Part shown: piece by piece, positions 52,485 through 62,455 of the stretch
Numbering within the stretch: the stretch's first letter is position 1
Layout of the letters: every line of letters begins with the position of its first letter
Assembly (NCBI RefSeq): GCF_947492965.1
Contig: NZ_CANLOZ010000004.1
Span: 434,001-498,000, forward strand
DNA length: 64,000 nt
Reading direction: 5' to 3'
Origin: an uncultured Aquimarina sp.
GTDB taxonomy: Bacteria > Bacteroidota > Bacteroidia > Flavobacteriales > Flavobacteriaceae
Notes under the pieces: generated by a model
Database searches by the model: none
Told to the model about the DNA's origin: nothing
The model's input: the letters and a program-made list of their open reading frames with translations, nothing else
Translations under genes and position numbers: made by a program

Positions 52485-52528
52485 AAAAGACCTCTTACTA
52501 TTTTTAAATGGTTAGAGGTCTTTTTTTA
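52485..52528 (+). terminator. Terminator after 48678..52448
   Basis: AAAAGACCTCTTAC...GTTAGAGGTCTTTTTTT. Confidence 0.75.
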
Positions 52529-52717
52529 AGATAAAGATGAGAACATCCTAAAGATTAAACCAATTTTTGGCTATATCTTGAAGAATTCATAAAAAACATC
52601 TCATTTAAGAGTTCTAATTATAAGGAATACAGCCTTTTTAACTTTTTTTTAATAATCCAACAAAGGGAATACTCACTTGCTTAAAGTACTTTTAAAGCTT
52701 AATCTAAATAATACATC

Positions 52718-55594
52718 ATGAAAACTCGAATATCTAGGACTTTTATTGTGGTAATGTCCTTTTTATTTGTTTCCGTTATTTCTTGTAAAAAAGAAACAAC
52801 TGAAACTCAATCAGAAAGCGAAGAAGTTGGTAAATTATCTATCGATTTCGAAAAGTACGAATTAGAAAACGGTCTTCAAATCGTTTTGCATCAGGATAAA
52901 TCAGATCCTATTGTTTCCGTAGCCATTCAATATGGTGTAGGATCTAATCGTGAAAAGAAAGGAAGAACAGGTTTTGCTCACTTGTTTGAGCATATGTTAT
53001 TCCAGGAATCAGAAAACGTTCCGCAAGATCAATTTTTTAAAAAAATCCAAGATGTAGGAGGAACCCTTAATGGTGGTACTTGGCAAGATGGTACAATTTA
53101 TTACGAAGTCGTACCAAAAAATGCTATGGAAACAGTAATGTGGTTAGAGTCTGATAGAATGGGGTTCTTAATTAATACAGTTACCGAAAGTGCTTTTAAT
53201 AATCAGCAGGAAGTAGTACAGAACGAGAAAAGACAACGTGTAGATAACAATCCTTATGGACATACAAACTGGGTAATTGACAAGAATATTTTTCCAGAAG
53301 GCCATCCTTACAACTGGCAGGTAATTGGTGAATTGGTAGATCTTCAAAATGCAACTGTAGAGGATGTAAAAGAATTCTATGATAAGTATTACGGACCGAA
53401 TAATGCAACGTTAGTATTGGCAGGAGATTTTGAGACTGCAGAGGCTAAAGCAATGATCGAAAAGTACTTCGGAGAAATTAAAAAAAGACAGCCAGTAGAA
53501 AAATTAAAAGTTCAGAATGTTACGTTATCCGAAACAAAAAGATTTATGCATGAGGATAACTTTGCAACTACGGCCCAGCTTAATATGGTTTGGCCAACGG
53601 TAGAGCAGTATACAAAAGATGCATATGCGTTGGACTTTTTAGGAGAGCTATTATCAGAAGGAAAAAAAGCACCATTGTATAAAGTGCTTGTAAAAGAAAA
53701 AGAATTAACATCTGATACAAATGCTTGGAATAGATCCATGGAAATTGCAGGTAAATTTAGAGTGAATATTACTGCAAATGATGGAAAAAGCCTTGCGGAT
53801 ATTGAAGCTGGAGTTTTTGAAGCTTTCAAGAAATTTGAAGAAGAGGGAATTACAGAAACAGATATCGAAAGAATTAAAGCAGGTTTAGAAACGCAATTCT
53901 ATAATGGGATCAGTAGTGTACTTGGTAAGTCTTTTCAATTAGCACAGTATAATGTGTTTGCAGGAGATCCAGGGTTTATTACCCAAGATATCGAAAACAT
54001 AAAAGCGGTTACTAAAGAAGATGTGCTTAGAGTATATAATACCTATATTAAAGATAAGCCTTATGTAATTACTAGTTTTGTTCCTAAAGGTAAAACAGAT
54101 TTAGCAGCAAAAGATTCTGAAGTAGCTGCAGTGGTCGAAGAAGAGATCAAAGAAAATGTTGAAACAGCTGTAGTAGATTCGAAAGAGGAGATACAAAAAA
54201 CACCTTCTGCTTTTGATAGATCTGTGGCACCAAAAGAAGGAGATTCTCCAAAACTAAATATCCCTTCTTCTTGGAATACAACTTTATCTAATGGGATGAA
54301 AGTATATGGTATCGAGCAAAACGAATTGCCATTGGTTAATTTCAGTTTGGTAATTTCTGGAGGACATTTGCTTGATTCTTTTGATAAGGTAGGAGTGGCG
54401 AATTTAATGACAGATATTATGATGGAAGGAACCGCTACTAAAACTCCAGAACAATTAGAGGAAGAAATCGAATTGTTAGGAGCTTCAATCAATATGTATA
54501 CAACACGAGAAGCAATAGTTGTTAGCGGAAATACGTTGGTAAGAAATCTAGATAAAACAATGAATCTTGTAGAAGAGATTCTACTACAACCAAGATGGGA
54601 TGAAGAGGAATTTGCAAGAATCAAGACTAAAACTATTAATGATATTAAAAGGTCTTCAGCTAACCCTAACGTGGTGGCAAGAAATGTATACAATAGAGTA
54701 TTGTATGGAGATAAGCATATGTTTGCCTATCCAACAAGCGGAACTGTAGCATCTGTAGAATCTATTACTATTGATGATTTAAAACAGTTTTATAACAATA
54801 ATTTCTCACCTTCTGTGAGTAAGTTTCAGATAGTTGGTGATTTAGGTCAAGGCAAAGCTCTTGAAGCACTTAAAAATTTAGAAAGCAAATGGGCAAGTAA
54901 AGAAGTAACAATTCCAGAATATGAGATTGTAAACAATAGAGATAAAGCATCATTGTACTTTGTAGATATACCTAATGCAAAACAGTCTGTTATTAACATT
55001 GGAAATTTATCAATGGCTCGTACGGATGAGGATTATTTCCCAGCAACTGTTATGAATTATAAATTAGGAGGATCTTTTTCTGGAAATGTAAATCTTATTC
55101 TAAGAGAAGAAAAAGGATATACATACGGAGCTAGGTCTGGGTTTAGAGGAAGTAAAATTCCAGGTACTTTTACAGCATCTTCTAGTGTTCGTACCAATAC
55201 TACTTTTGAATCGGTAAAAATCTTTAAGGATGAAATCGAAAAATACAAAAAAGGTATTTCCGAAGAAGATCTTGCTTTTACTAAAAACGCATTGATTAAA
55301 TCAAATGCACGTAGGTTTGAAACTCAAGGAGCTTTATTAGGAATGTTACAGGAAATGGGAAGATATGATCTTGCTCCTGATTACATTGCTAAAGAAGAAG
55401 CTATTATCGAAGGAATGACACTAGAACAGCATAAGGCATTAGCAAATAAGTATTTAGATGAATCTAAAATGGCATATTTGGTTATTGGAGATGCAGCAAC
55501 GCAGTTTGAACAATTCAAAAATGCAGGTTTTGATGAAGTAATCATGTTAGATAAAGAAGCTAAAGAAGTAAAACTATCTGATGTGAAAATGTAG
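52718..55594 (+). CDS. M16-family metallopeptidase lipoprotein (two M16 units in one chain)
   Basis: GRTGFAHLFEHMLFQES (HxxEH inverted zinc motif); second M16-like half from ~54270. Confidence 0.95.
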   Translation: MKTRISRTFIVVMSFLFVSVISCKKETTETQSESEEVGKLSIDFEKYELENGLQIVLHQDKSDPIVSVAIQYGVGSNREKKGRTGFAHLFEHMLFQESENVPQDQFFKKIQDVGGTLNGGTWQDGTIYYEVVPKNAMETVMWLESDRMGFLINTVTESAFNNQQEVVQNEKRQRVDNNPYGHTNWVIDKNIFPEGHPYNWQVIGELVDLQNATVEDVKEFYDKYYGPNNATLVLAGDFETAEAKAMIEKYFGEIKKRQPVEKLKVQNVTLSETKRFMHEDNFATTAQLNMVWPTVEQYTKDAYALDFLGELLSEGKKAPLYKVLVKEKELTSDTNAWNRSMEIAGKFRVNITANDGKSLADIEAGVFEAFKKFEEEGITETDIERIKAGLETQFYNGISSVLGKSFQLAQYNVFAGDPGFITQDIENIKAVTKEDVLRVYNTYIKDKPYVITSFVPKGKTDLAAKDSEVAAVVEEEIKENVETAVVDSKEEIQKTPSAFDRSVAPKEGDSPKLNIPSSWNTTLSNGMKVYGIEQNELPLVNFSLVISGGHLLDSFDKVGVANLMTDIMMEGTATKTPEQLEEEIELLGASINMYTTREAIVVSGNTLVRNLDKTMNLVEEILLQPRWDEEEFARIKTKTINDIKRSSANPNVVARNVYNRVLYGDKHMFAYPTSGTVASVESITIDDLKQFYNNNFSPSVSKFQIVGDLGQGKALEALKNLESKWASKEVTIPEYEIVNNRDKASLYFVDIPNAKQSVINIGNLSMARTDEDYFPATVMNYKLGGSFSGNVNLILREEKGYTYGARSGFRGSKIPGTFTASSSVRTNTTFESVKIFKDEIEKYKKGISEEDLAFTKNALIKSNARRFETQGALLGMLQEMGRYDLAPDYIAKEEAIIEGMTLEQHKALANKYLDESKMAYLVIGDAATQFEQFKNAGFDEVIMLDKEAKEVKLSDVKM

Positions 55595-55654
55595 TTTTAG
55601 ACTATAAGAATTAATTGAATAAGGGGTGAAATTTATTTTATCCCTTATTTTATT

Positions 55655-56005
55655 TTATACCGTATTGTGTTTAATTTTTATCTTCTGTATCAGTTTACAT
55701 ACATACTTTTTAAATTCCATATTTCTCATCCCATACCCATCAAGTCCAATAAGCTCAACATTCTTAGAATCCAAAGAAACTAACTGAATATAAAACAGTG
55801 AATACCCATCGTTTTTAAACCAGATTTGATTCTCTTTTTTTAAGATCTCGTAGTTACTACATTCCTCAGAGAAAGGAGATTCTTTGATCAATGCATAGTT
55901 TTCATAGTTGATACATTCATAATGTTTCTGAATTTTTGACCAGTATGACTTATAATATCCAACAATAATGATCGATAGCATGAATAGTAAAGTAAGTGTA
56001 AACAT
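55655..56005 (-). CDS. Hypothetical protein with N-terminal signal/TM
   Basis: 116 aa; no family recognised. Confidence 0.55.
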   Translation of the reverse strand: MFTLTLLFMLSIIIVGYYKSYWSKIQKHYECINYENYALIKESPFSEECSNYEILKKENQIWFKNDGYSLFYIQLVSLDSKNVELIGLDGYGMRNMEFKKYVCKLIQKIKIKHNTV

Positions 56006-56028
56006 AATGTGTTAATTTTAAATTGGAC

Positions 56029-56598
56029 TTAATAATTTCCAATAGATTGTTGAACCGAAAAGAAGTTTAAATCCTTAGACGGATCATTCAATTCAATTTC
56101 ACCTTTTTCAATATCATCTTCAAAAGTTATCAGTTTTTTAAGTACTCCATTTTCTGTATAAACTTTCCAAGGCCCTTGTCTTTTGCCAGAAACAAATTCT
56201 CCTTCTATTTTTACATTTCCGTTAGGGAAAAATGCTTTCCAAGTTCCATGCTCATTTCCGTTTTTATAGTTTTCAATAAAAATTAATTGTCCTCTCTTAT
56301 TGTAAATTTTCCAGGTACCTATAGATTTGCCTTGAGAAAAAGCACCTTCTTTTTTTAACTCCCCATTACTAAAGAAAAACTTCCAAAGTCCATGTAATAC
56401 ATCATTTTTGGTCTCTCGTATTTCTTTAATAGTACCATTACTATAGTGTAATGTCTTCTTTGTGTTTCCTTTAGTGCCTATATTTTCTGATATGTTAGAA
56501 GTGTTTGTAGTAGAGGAAAGAACTAATTCTTGTGACTGTGTTTTTGAGATGAAAATAATAGTAACAATGAATGTGTATTTTAAAAATGCAGTTCTCAT
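56029..56598 (-). CDS. YwqK/MORN-repeat-like exported protein
   Basis: Repeats GLWKFFFSNGELKKEGAF, GTWKIYNKRGQLIFIENYKNG, GTWKAFFPNGNVKIEGEF, GPWKVYTENGVLKKLITF. Confidence 0.85.
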   Translation of the reverse strand: MRTAFLKYTFIVTIIFISKTQSQELVLSSTTNTSNISENIGTKGNTKKTLHYSNGTIKEIRETKNDVLHGLWKFFFSNGELKKEGAFSQGKSIGTWKIYNKRGQLIFIENYKNGNEHGTWKAFFPNGNVKIEGEFVSGKRQGPWKVYTENGVLKKLITFEDDIEKGEIELNDPSKDLNFFSVQQSIGNY

Positions 56599-56795
56599 GA
56601 TAAAAGAGTTTTAATTTTTACAATACAAAGATTTATAAATACTATGTGCTTAGCTACACCTCATTTAGTGAAAATGTTCTCACTGAATTCAGGGGATAGA
56701 GCTTTGCGTTCTTGCTTAGCACCGATATATATTAAAAATACTGCTAGTCAAAAGAATACTCGCGAATTATATGATGTAACTAAATGTCATGCTTT

Positions 56796-56809
56796 GGGGT
56801 ATTTACCCC
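56796..56809. promoter_or_regulatory. GGGGTA-TT-TACCCC inverted repeat upstream of the injection-system operon
   Basis: 6-bp perfect arms, 238-251 bp upstream of the first gene at 57047. Confidence 0.35.
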
Positions 56810-57046
56810 TATGTTTTAAAGTTGTTTTCCTATGTAGAATCCGTGTTTTAGCTATGTGAATTAATGTTTCTAAAACATAATTTTATATCATCTTAATCAG
56901 ACACATATTTCCCTTTTACAGATTAAGAATTACTACCCCCATTTATCATTGATTACCTGATTTATGTAAAGTTTAAAAACATCCCTGAGTTGTAGGTGAA
57001 TAGCTTAAGCTTTAAAACCATATTACTAATAGACTAATATAAACCT

Positions 57047-57637
57047 ATGATATTCGAGGTACTACAGATAATTACTGAAGAAATCAATAATTTCTTTAAT
57101 GTAGAGATTGATGAAAAACCAGTTTCTCTAGAGAACATTGCTTTTATAGATTCAGAAGCAAATGAGAATTCCAGTACCAATAATAATGTAATTCTATCAT
57201 TACTTCATACCGAAGAAGAAGCAACACTTAAGAATATACTAAATCACCAGATAGAAGGGGCGAAAGTTGTTTATAAAAATAACAAAGTCCATTTGAATCT
57301 ATACACCATGTTCTCGGCAAATAGAAGTGACTACACAGAGTCATTAAAGAGTCTATCAAAAGTTATAGAATTCTTTCAGTCTAAAAGGATTTTTACTCAA
57401 AGTAATACAAATTTTGATAGAGCATTAGATGGAATGGATCAGATCAAGGATTTCAAATTCACTGTAGAACTTTTTAGCCCATCTTTTGAAGAGATGAATT
57501 TCATTTGGGGAACACTGGGAGGAAAACAGTACCCTTCGGTGATATATAAAATAAGTGTACTCGAAATAGAAAGAGATGTTACTCAGGCTAAAGGCGCATT
57601 GATAACGGAAATTAATGGAAGTTTAAATCATAATTAG
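57047..57637 (+). CDS. DUF4255/Pvc16-like protein (contractile injection system cap/sheath-associated)
   Basis: MIFEVLQIITEEINNFF...ENIAF...LSLLHTEEEATLKN...HLNLYTMFSANRSDYTESLKSLSKVIEFFQSKRIF. Confidence 0.85.
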   Translation: MIFEVLQIITEEINNFFNVEIDEKPVSLENIAFIDSEANENSSTNNNVILSLLHTEEEATLKNILNHQIEGAKVVYKNNKVHLNLYTMFSANRSDYTESLKSLSKVIEFFQSKRIFTQSNTNFDRALDGMDQIKDFKFTVELFSPSFEEMNFIWGTLGGKQYPSVIYKISVLEIERDVTQAKGALITEINGSLNHN

Positions 57638-58648
57638 ATGGCGTTTAGAATTTTATACGATACTCTCTTTTCTGTAGAGCTACTTCATTCCTATTTTCTG
57701 GATGATGGAGATGTTACATTTCAGTCCATGAATGATGATGAGAAGGAACAGCAATTGAAAAAGTATAACTTTTTGGATGCTATTGATGTGATTCCATCTC
57801 TTGCTACTTATAGAATAATGAAGAATCATAAACTGATTTTAATTAGAGAGTCCAGAGGTTTTAAGGTGTTAAGCAATGTTTTAGAAGATACTAATAAATT
57901 AAAATCAAGTAGTTTCCTGAATAGTGAACTTACACTAACATTTTTCTTATACAAAAAGGACTATTTATTTGATAATTATACAGAATTAATTGAAGAGAAT
58001 AACCAGCTCTATTATTTCTCCAATAGAAAACCAGTAACAGAAGCGAATCCCTTCTCTTATATCCCAACGAATATTTCCAATGATTTAGTTACAGAAGATT
58101 TTTTGATAACTGAAGAAAGTACACAACAGTTATGGTTTGATATCCAGCAGGCAAATATAAATGCTGAAATCAATAAGCGATTGGACTTAATTGCCGAATT
58201 AGATCAAGATGACCTAATAACTGATGAAGGCAAACTAATTATTGAGCAATCTATACAAAAAGAGACAGGGAAAGGTTTATTGGGAATTATAGAGTTAAAA
58301 ATGATTGGAGATAATACTATGGATGTAGTAGAAATCGATACGAGTGATCCTAACGAGAGTAAAAGTTTTTTATTGGATCCCTTCCCAGCATTTAAAATTC
58401 ATTTCGATAATAGAAAAACAATCTGGAAGTATATCAAAAAATCAGATGAGAATGAATTGGAAACTTCTTCGGTAAAACCATTGACTAAAAATGGCTTTAT
58501 AGAAATTGATCCCAATACTGACTTTTCTGGAGTATTACCAGTGGATATTGACAAATATATGTTTCCAAATCCAACCGCAAATATGATAAAACAAGTCACA
58601 GACGAAAATACAAATATAACAACAACATATTCTGAAATTTTTATTTAA
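57638..58648 (+). CDS. Uncharacterised contractile injection system-associated protein
   Basis: Starts immediately after the upstream stop (TAGATG); lies between DUF4255 and sheath genes; FRILYDTLFSVELLHSYFLDDG. Confidence 0.75.
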   Translation: MAFRILYDTLFSVELLHSYFLDDGDVTFQSMNDDEKEQQLKKYNFLDAIDVIPSLATYRIMKNHKLILIRESRGFKVLSNVLEDTNKLKSSSFLNSELTLTFFLYKKDYLFDNYTELIEENNQLYYFSNRKPVTEANPFSYIPTNISNDLVTEDFLITEESTQQLWFDIQQANINAEINKRLDLIAELDQDDLITDEGKLIIEQSIQKETGKGLLGIIELKMIGDNTMDVVEIDTSDPNESKSFLLDPFPAFKIHFDNRKTIWKYIKKSDENELETSSVKPLTKNGFIEIDPNTDFSGVLPVDIDKYMFPNPTANMIKQVTDENTNITTTYSEIFI

Positions 58649-58663
58649 TAAACAATTAAAATT

Positions 58664-60622
58664 ATGGCAACTACGTACAAAACACCAGGGGTCTATATAG
58701 AGGAAATTGTAAAGTTTCCTCCTTCGGTAGCCCAAGTAGAAACAGCTATTCCAGCTTTTATAGGGTATACTGAGAAAGCAAAAGAGAAGGAAGAAGATCT
58801 TACAGAGACGCTGCATATGGATCCAAAGAGAATTACCTCTATGTTGGAATACGAGGTGCACTTTGGGTTTCCACAAAAAGAGACCGCTTTAGGAATTACA
58901 ATTACCGAAGTCGATGGAGAAAAATCCATTACAGTTACAGAACCTGTAGAAGATGAAAAATCACCTTTTTTAATGTATTATGCCATGCAAATGTATTTTG
59001 CTAATGGAGGAGGACCGTGTTATGTGGTTTCTGTAAATACGTATGCAGATGCAATTGCAAATAATTCATCAACTCCAGTACAGTTTAATGACCTTACTGA
59101 CGGTTTAAATACACTAGAAAAAGAAGATGAACCAACATTATTATTGTTTCCAGATGCAACTTCACTTGCTAATGAAGCGGATTTCTATAACCTGTATAAT
59201 AATGCATTAGCACAGTGTAAAAAAATGCAGGATAGATTTAGCATCATAGACACCTATACGGATGATGAAGATGTTGAAATGAATGAACCAGAAGGAGTGA
59301 GAAATTTAATCACTTCGGATATTGATGAAAAGAAATATGGAGCAGTGTATTTTCCTTATTTAAAAACAATTTTGGATTATCATTATGATGAAGATGCTTT
59401 AGAAATCACTCATAATACCAATCAACCAGTACTTTTAAGTGGTACCAACGATTTATTGACGAATATTGCTAATGCGCAAGCTGCAATGACAGGTTTGGTA
59501 ACAACTCTTACTACAGAAGATACAGCTTTACAAGCAATGACAGCTGGTGATGCGCTAGCAAATTCATCAACGATAACGAATGCACTCACGCCGATCATAG
59601 AAAGTTTATCCGCTATTGTAGAAGACACAAATACCATAGTTAGTAATGCTCGTACGGCTGCAGCCAACTCTAACGAAGACGCTGTCGTTTCCGCTGCCGC
59701 AACCGCCGCTGCAGATGCTTTAGCAGTAGTTGTAGAAGATAGTTCAACGATAGCGACATTGATCACTTCCTTAGGTACTCATCTAACTACTATTCAAGAG
59801 GCTGCAAACGGAACAGCAGTAAAAACAGAATCTGCTAATGCCGTTTTAGCCTTAGCTACAGTAGATGCAACCATAGACGCTGTGGAAGCCTTAATAACAC
59901 CTCCAGTAATAACTGCAATTACAAATGCACAAGCCGTGGATCCAGATAGTGGAAACTTAGATGGTTTTAAGTTGAGTGCTATAAAAGATATGGATAGTGC
60001 CACATATAATAATATTAAAACAGCTATCAATAACCTTCCGTTAGAATTACCACCATCATCTGCAATGGCTGGAATATATGCAAGAGTGGATAATGATCGT
60101 GGAGTATGGAAAGCACCAGCAAATGTTTCTGTAAAATATACAGTGAAGCCTAGTCAAAAAATCACCAATGATATCCAAGATAGACTTAATGTTGATACTA
60201 CTGCAGGAAAATCAATAAATGCAATTAGAACATTTACAGGAAAAGGAACCTTAGTTTGGGGATCAAGAACACTGGCAGGAAATGATAAAGAATGGAGATA
60301 TGTGCCTGTAAGAAGGTTTTTTAACATGGCAGAAGAATCCATTAAGAAAGCTACAGAGCAATTTGTTTTTGAACCAAATGACAGAAATACATGGGTTCGC
60401 GTAAAAGCAATGATAAATAATTTCTTAACACTGCAATGGAGAGCAGGAGCTCTTGCAGGACCTACTCCTGATAAAGCATTCTACGTAAATGTTGGTTTAG
60501 GAGAAACCATGACTGCTAATGATGTTTTAGATGGTAAAATGATCATAGAAATTGGAATGGCAGTAGTACGACCAGCAGAATTTATTATTCTTAGATTCTC
60601 TCACAAAATGCAAGAAGCATAA
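58664..60622 (+). CDS. Phage-tail-like sheath protein with Ala/Thr-rich central insertion
   Basis: MATTYKTPGVYIEEIVKFPPSVAQVETAIPAFIGYTEKA...C-term TWVRVKAMINNFLTLQWRAGALAGPTPDKAFYVNVGLGETMTANDVLDGKMIIEIGMAVVRPAEFIILRFSHKM. Confidence 0.93.
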   Translation: MATTYKTPGVYIEEIVKFPPSVAQVETAIPAFIGYTEKAKEKEEDLTETLHMDPKRITSMLEYEVHFGFPQKETALGITITEVDGEKSITVTEPVEDEKSPFLMYYAMQMYFANGGGPCYVVSVNTYADAIANNSSTPVQFNDLTDGLNTLEKEDEPTLLLFPDATSLANEADFYNLYNNALAQCKKMQDRFSIIDTYTDDEDVEMNEPEGVRNLITSDIDEKKYGAVYFPYLKTILDYHYDEDALEITHNTNQPVLLSGTNDLLTNIANAQAAMTGLVTTLTTEDTALQAMTAGDALANSSTITNALTPIIESLSAIVEDTNTIVSNARTAAANSNEDAVVSAAATAAADALAVVVEDSSTIATLITSLGTHLTTIQEAANGTAVKTESANAVLALATVDATIDAVEALITPPVITAITNAQAVDPDSGNLDGFKLSAIKDMDSATYNNIKTAINNLPLELPPSSAMAGIYARVDNDRGVWKAPANVSVKYTVKPSQKITNDIQDRLNVDTTAGKSINAIRTFTGKGTLVWGSRTLAGNDKEWRYVPVRRFFNMAEESIKKATEQFVFEPNDRNTWVRVKAMINNFLTLQWRAGALAGPTPDKAFYVNVGLGETMTANDVLDGKMIIEIGMAVVRPAEFIILRFSHKMQEA

Positions 60623-60661
60623 TAACTCTTAACTAATATAAAATTTTAAAACATAGAAATC

Positions 60662-61108
60662 ATGGCAGAATATCCATTACCAAAGTTCCATTTTAAAGTA
60701 ACTATCGGTGGAGACACCGAACTGAATTGTACAGAAGTATCTGGTTTAGATTTTGAAACTGAAGTTATAGAATATAGAGGAGGAGCGGACAATGATTATT
60801 TCAAGAAGAAACAACCTGGAATGACCAAGTTTGCAAATATCGCTATCAAGAGAGGAACTTTCGCCTCCACTAAAGGACAGTTCTATGAAATGTGGAAGAA
60901 AAACGTCTTTTTCCAAGAAGGAGAAGAGAAGTTTAGAAGCGATCTTACCATTAGCATGTTAGATGAAAAACATGAGCCAATACTCACTTGGGAAGCTGCA
61001 GATGCATGGTTGTCTAAACTGCAATCTACGGACCTAAAAGCAGATGGAAATGAGATCGCAATAGAGTCTGCAGAGTTTGTAATTAATAGTCTTAAACTAG
61101 CATCCTAA
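60662..61108 (+). CDS. Phage-tail-like tube protein
   Basis: MAEYPLPKFHFKVTIGGDTELNCTEVSGLDFETEVIEYRGGADNDYFKKKQPGMTKFANIAIKRG. Confidence 0.93.
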   Translation: MAEYPLPKFHFKVTIGGDTELNCTEVSGLDFETEVIEYRGGADNDYFKKKQPGMTKFANIAIKRGTFASTKGQFYEMWKKNVFFQEGEEKFRSDLTISMLDEKHEPILTWEAADAWLSKLQSTDLKADGNEIAIESAEFVINSLKLAS

Positions 61109-61551
61109 TGGCTACCTATTATCCACCAGTAGGCTTTCATTTTAGTGTAGAATTCACCGGTTTGTCTACCGGTGAAAAAGACTATCATTTTCAGTCTGTC
61201 TCTGGATTAACAGTAGATATAGAAACTGAAGAAGTTACTGAAGGTGGAGAAAATAGGTTTAAGCATAAAATTCCAGTAAGAACTAAATACCCTAATCTGG
61301 TTTTAAAAAGAGGACTTCTAGTAAACTCAGAGGTGGTGAATTGGTGTAAAAAAGCTGTGGAGAACTTTGATTTTGAGCCAATAGATCTAATCGTCAAGTT
61401 ACTTAATGAAAAACACGAACCGCTGATATCCTGGAATATAGTGCATGCATATCCTATAAAATGGTCCATCGGAGATTTTAATGCCGAAGAAAGTAAAGTG
61501 GTTATCGAGACGATTGAACTAGTATATAACTATTACAATACCATAACATAA
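61108..61551 (+). CDS. Second phage-tail-like tube protein
   Basis: MATYYPPVGFHFSVEFTGLSTGEKDYHFQSVSGLTVDIETEEVTEGGENRFKHKIPVRTKYPNLVLKRG. Confidence 0.92.
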   Translation: MATYYPPVGFHFSVEFTGLSTGEKDYHFQSVSGLTVDIETEEVTEGGENRFKHKIPVRTKYPNLVLKRGLLVNSEVVNWCKKAVENFDFEPIDLIVKLLNEKHEPLISWNIVHAYPIKWSIGDFNAEESKVVIETIELVYNYYNTIT

Positions 61552-61557
61552 ATACAA

Positions 61558-61725
61558 ATGGGAGCAATAGAAATTAAAGAATTGCATATTAAGATCAATG
61601 TTGATAATGATGCAAAAAAATCTGAAGGCAAAGTAGCTAAAAGTTCTAAAGCTGATAAGGATGCCATTATTGCTGAGTGTGTTGAACAAATTATGGAAAT
61701 AATTGCTAAACAAATAGATCGTTAG
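61558..61725 (+). CDS. DUF5908-like small eCIS protein (55 aa)
   Basis: MGAIEIKELHIKINVDNDAKKSEGKVAKSSKADKDAIIAECVEQIMEIIAKQIDR*; below the track cut-off; sits between tube and LysM genes. Confidence 0.75.
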   Translation: MGAIEIKELHIKINVDNDAKKSEGKVAKSSKADKDAIIAECVEQIMEIIAKQIDR

Positions 61726-61727
61726 TC

Positions 61728-62453
61728 ATGAGTACAGGAGAATTAACAAAACTTAGGGTAAAAGCGTATAGCGATCCTCAGTTTAACGATGAGGTAGCTG
61801 ATGGAGAATTTACAACACTGATTAATCCAGAGAAGTATACGTTTAATTATAAGATCGAACAAAATGAAGATCAAGCGGCAGGTACCAGTGATCTTTCTCC
61901 AAGATTCAATAAAAAACTTCCAGAAGATCTAGAGTTAGAGTTTTTATTTGATAGAACAGGTGTCATTGTTCATTATGGTAATAACCCTAATGAAAGCTCT
62001 GGTAATACTGTTTTTAAGGACAATGGAGAAGGGGTTATTGATGATATTGAAAAGTTTAAAAAAGTAATCCTAGATTATAATGGCGAAGAACATGCTCCTA
62101 ATTACGTAATGATATATTGGGGAACCCTTTTGTTTAAAGGGAAACTCACTGAAATGAGTATAGAGTTCAAGCTTTTTAAATCAGACGGAACTCCAATTCG
62201 AGCGGTTGCCAAAGCAAAATTTCAAGGATTTGTAGAAGACGACTTAAGAGTGGCAAGAGAAAATAATCAGTCTCCTGATCTAACGCATGTGCGCTTAGTA
62301 AAGGAAGGGGATACATTGCCACTGATGTCGCATCGTATTTATGGAGATTCTAGATATTATCTCGAAGTAGCGAAGGTAAATGAACTAACATCTTTTAGAA
62401 AACTGGAAGTAGGAACAGAACTCTTTTTTCCACCAATAGAAAAAATTTCATAA
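61728..62453 (+). CDS. LysM-domain CIS tube/spike adaptor (Pvc7/Afp7-like)
   Basis: TTLINPEKYTFNYKIEQNEDQAAGTSDLSPRFNKKLPEDLELEFLFDRTG...VRLVKEGDTLPLMSHRIYGDSRYYLEVAKVNELTSFRKLEVGTELFFPP. Confidence 0.9.
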   Translation: MSTGELTKLRVKAYSDPQFNDEVADGEFTTLINPEKYTFNYKIEQNEDQAAGTSDLSPRFNKKLPEDLELEFLFDRTGVIVHYGNNPNESSGNTVFKDNGEGVIDDIEKFKKVILDYNGEEHAPNYVMIYWGTLLFKGKLTEMSIEFKLFKSDGTPIRAVAKAKFQGFVEDDLRVARENNQSPDLTHVRLVKEGDTLPLMSHRIYGDSRYYLEVAKVNELTSFRKLEVGTELFFPPIEKIS

Positions 62454-62455
62454 TC

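Noticed and set aside
54061-54693. 210-aa antisense ORF inside the M16 peptidase gene
   Set aside because: Fully antisense to a clearly coding gene, low-complexity Ser/Val-rich; codon mirror artefact.
56644-56859. 71-aa ORF upstream of the injection-system operon
   Set aside because: Cysteine-rich, atypical composition, no recognisable domain, overlaps the candidate regulatory region; probably chance ORF.
58535-58876. 113-aa antisense ORF at the sheath start
   Set aside because: Antisense across two well-supported genes; atypical composition.
59422-59766. 114-aa antisense ORF in the sheath gene
   Set aside because: Mirror of the Ala/Thr-rich insertion; no independent support.
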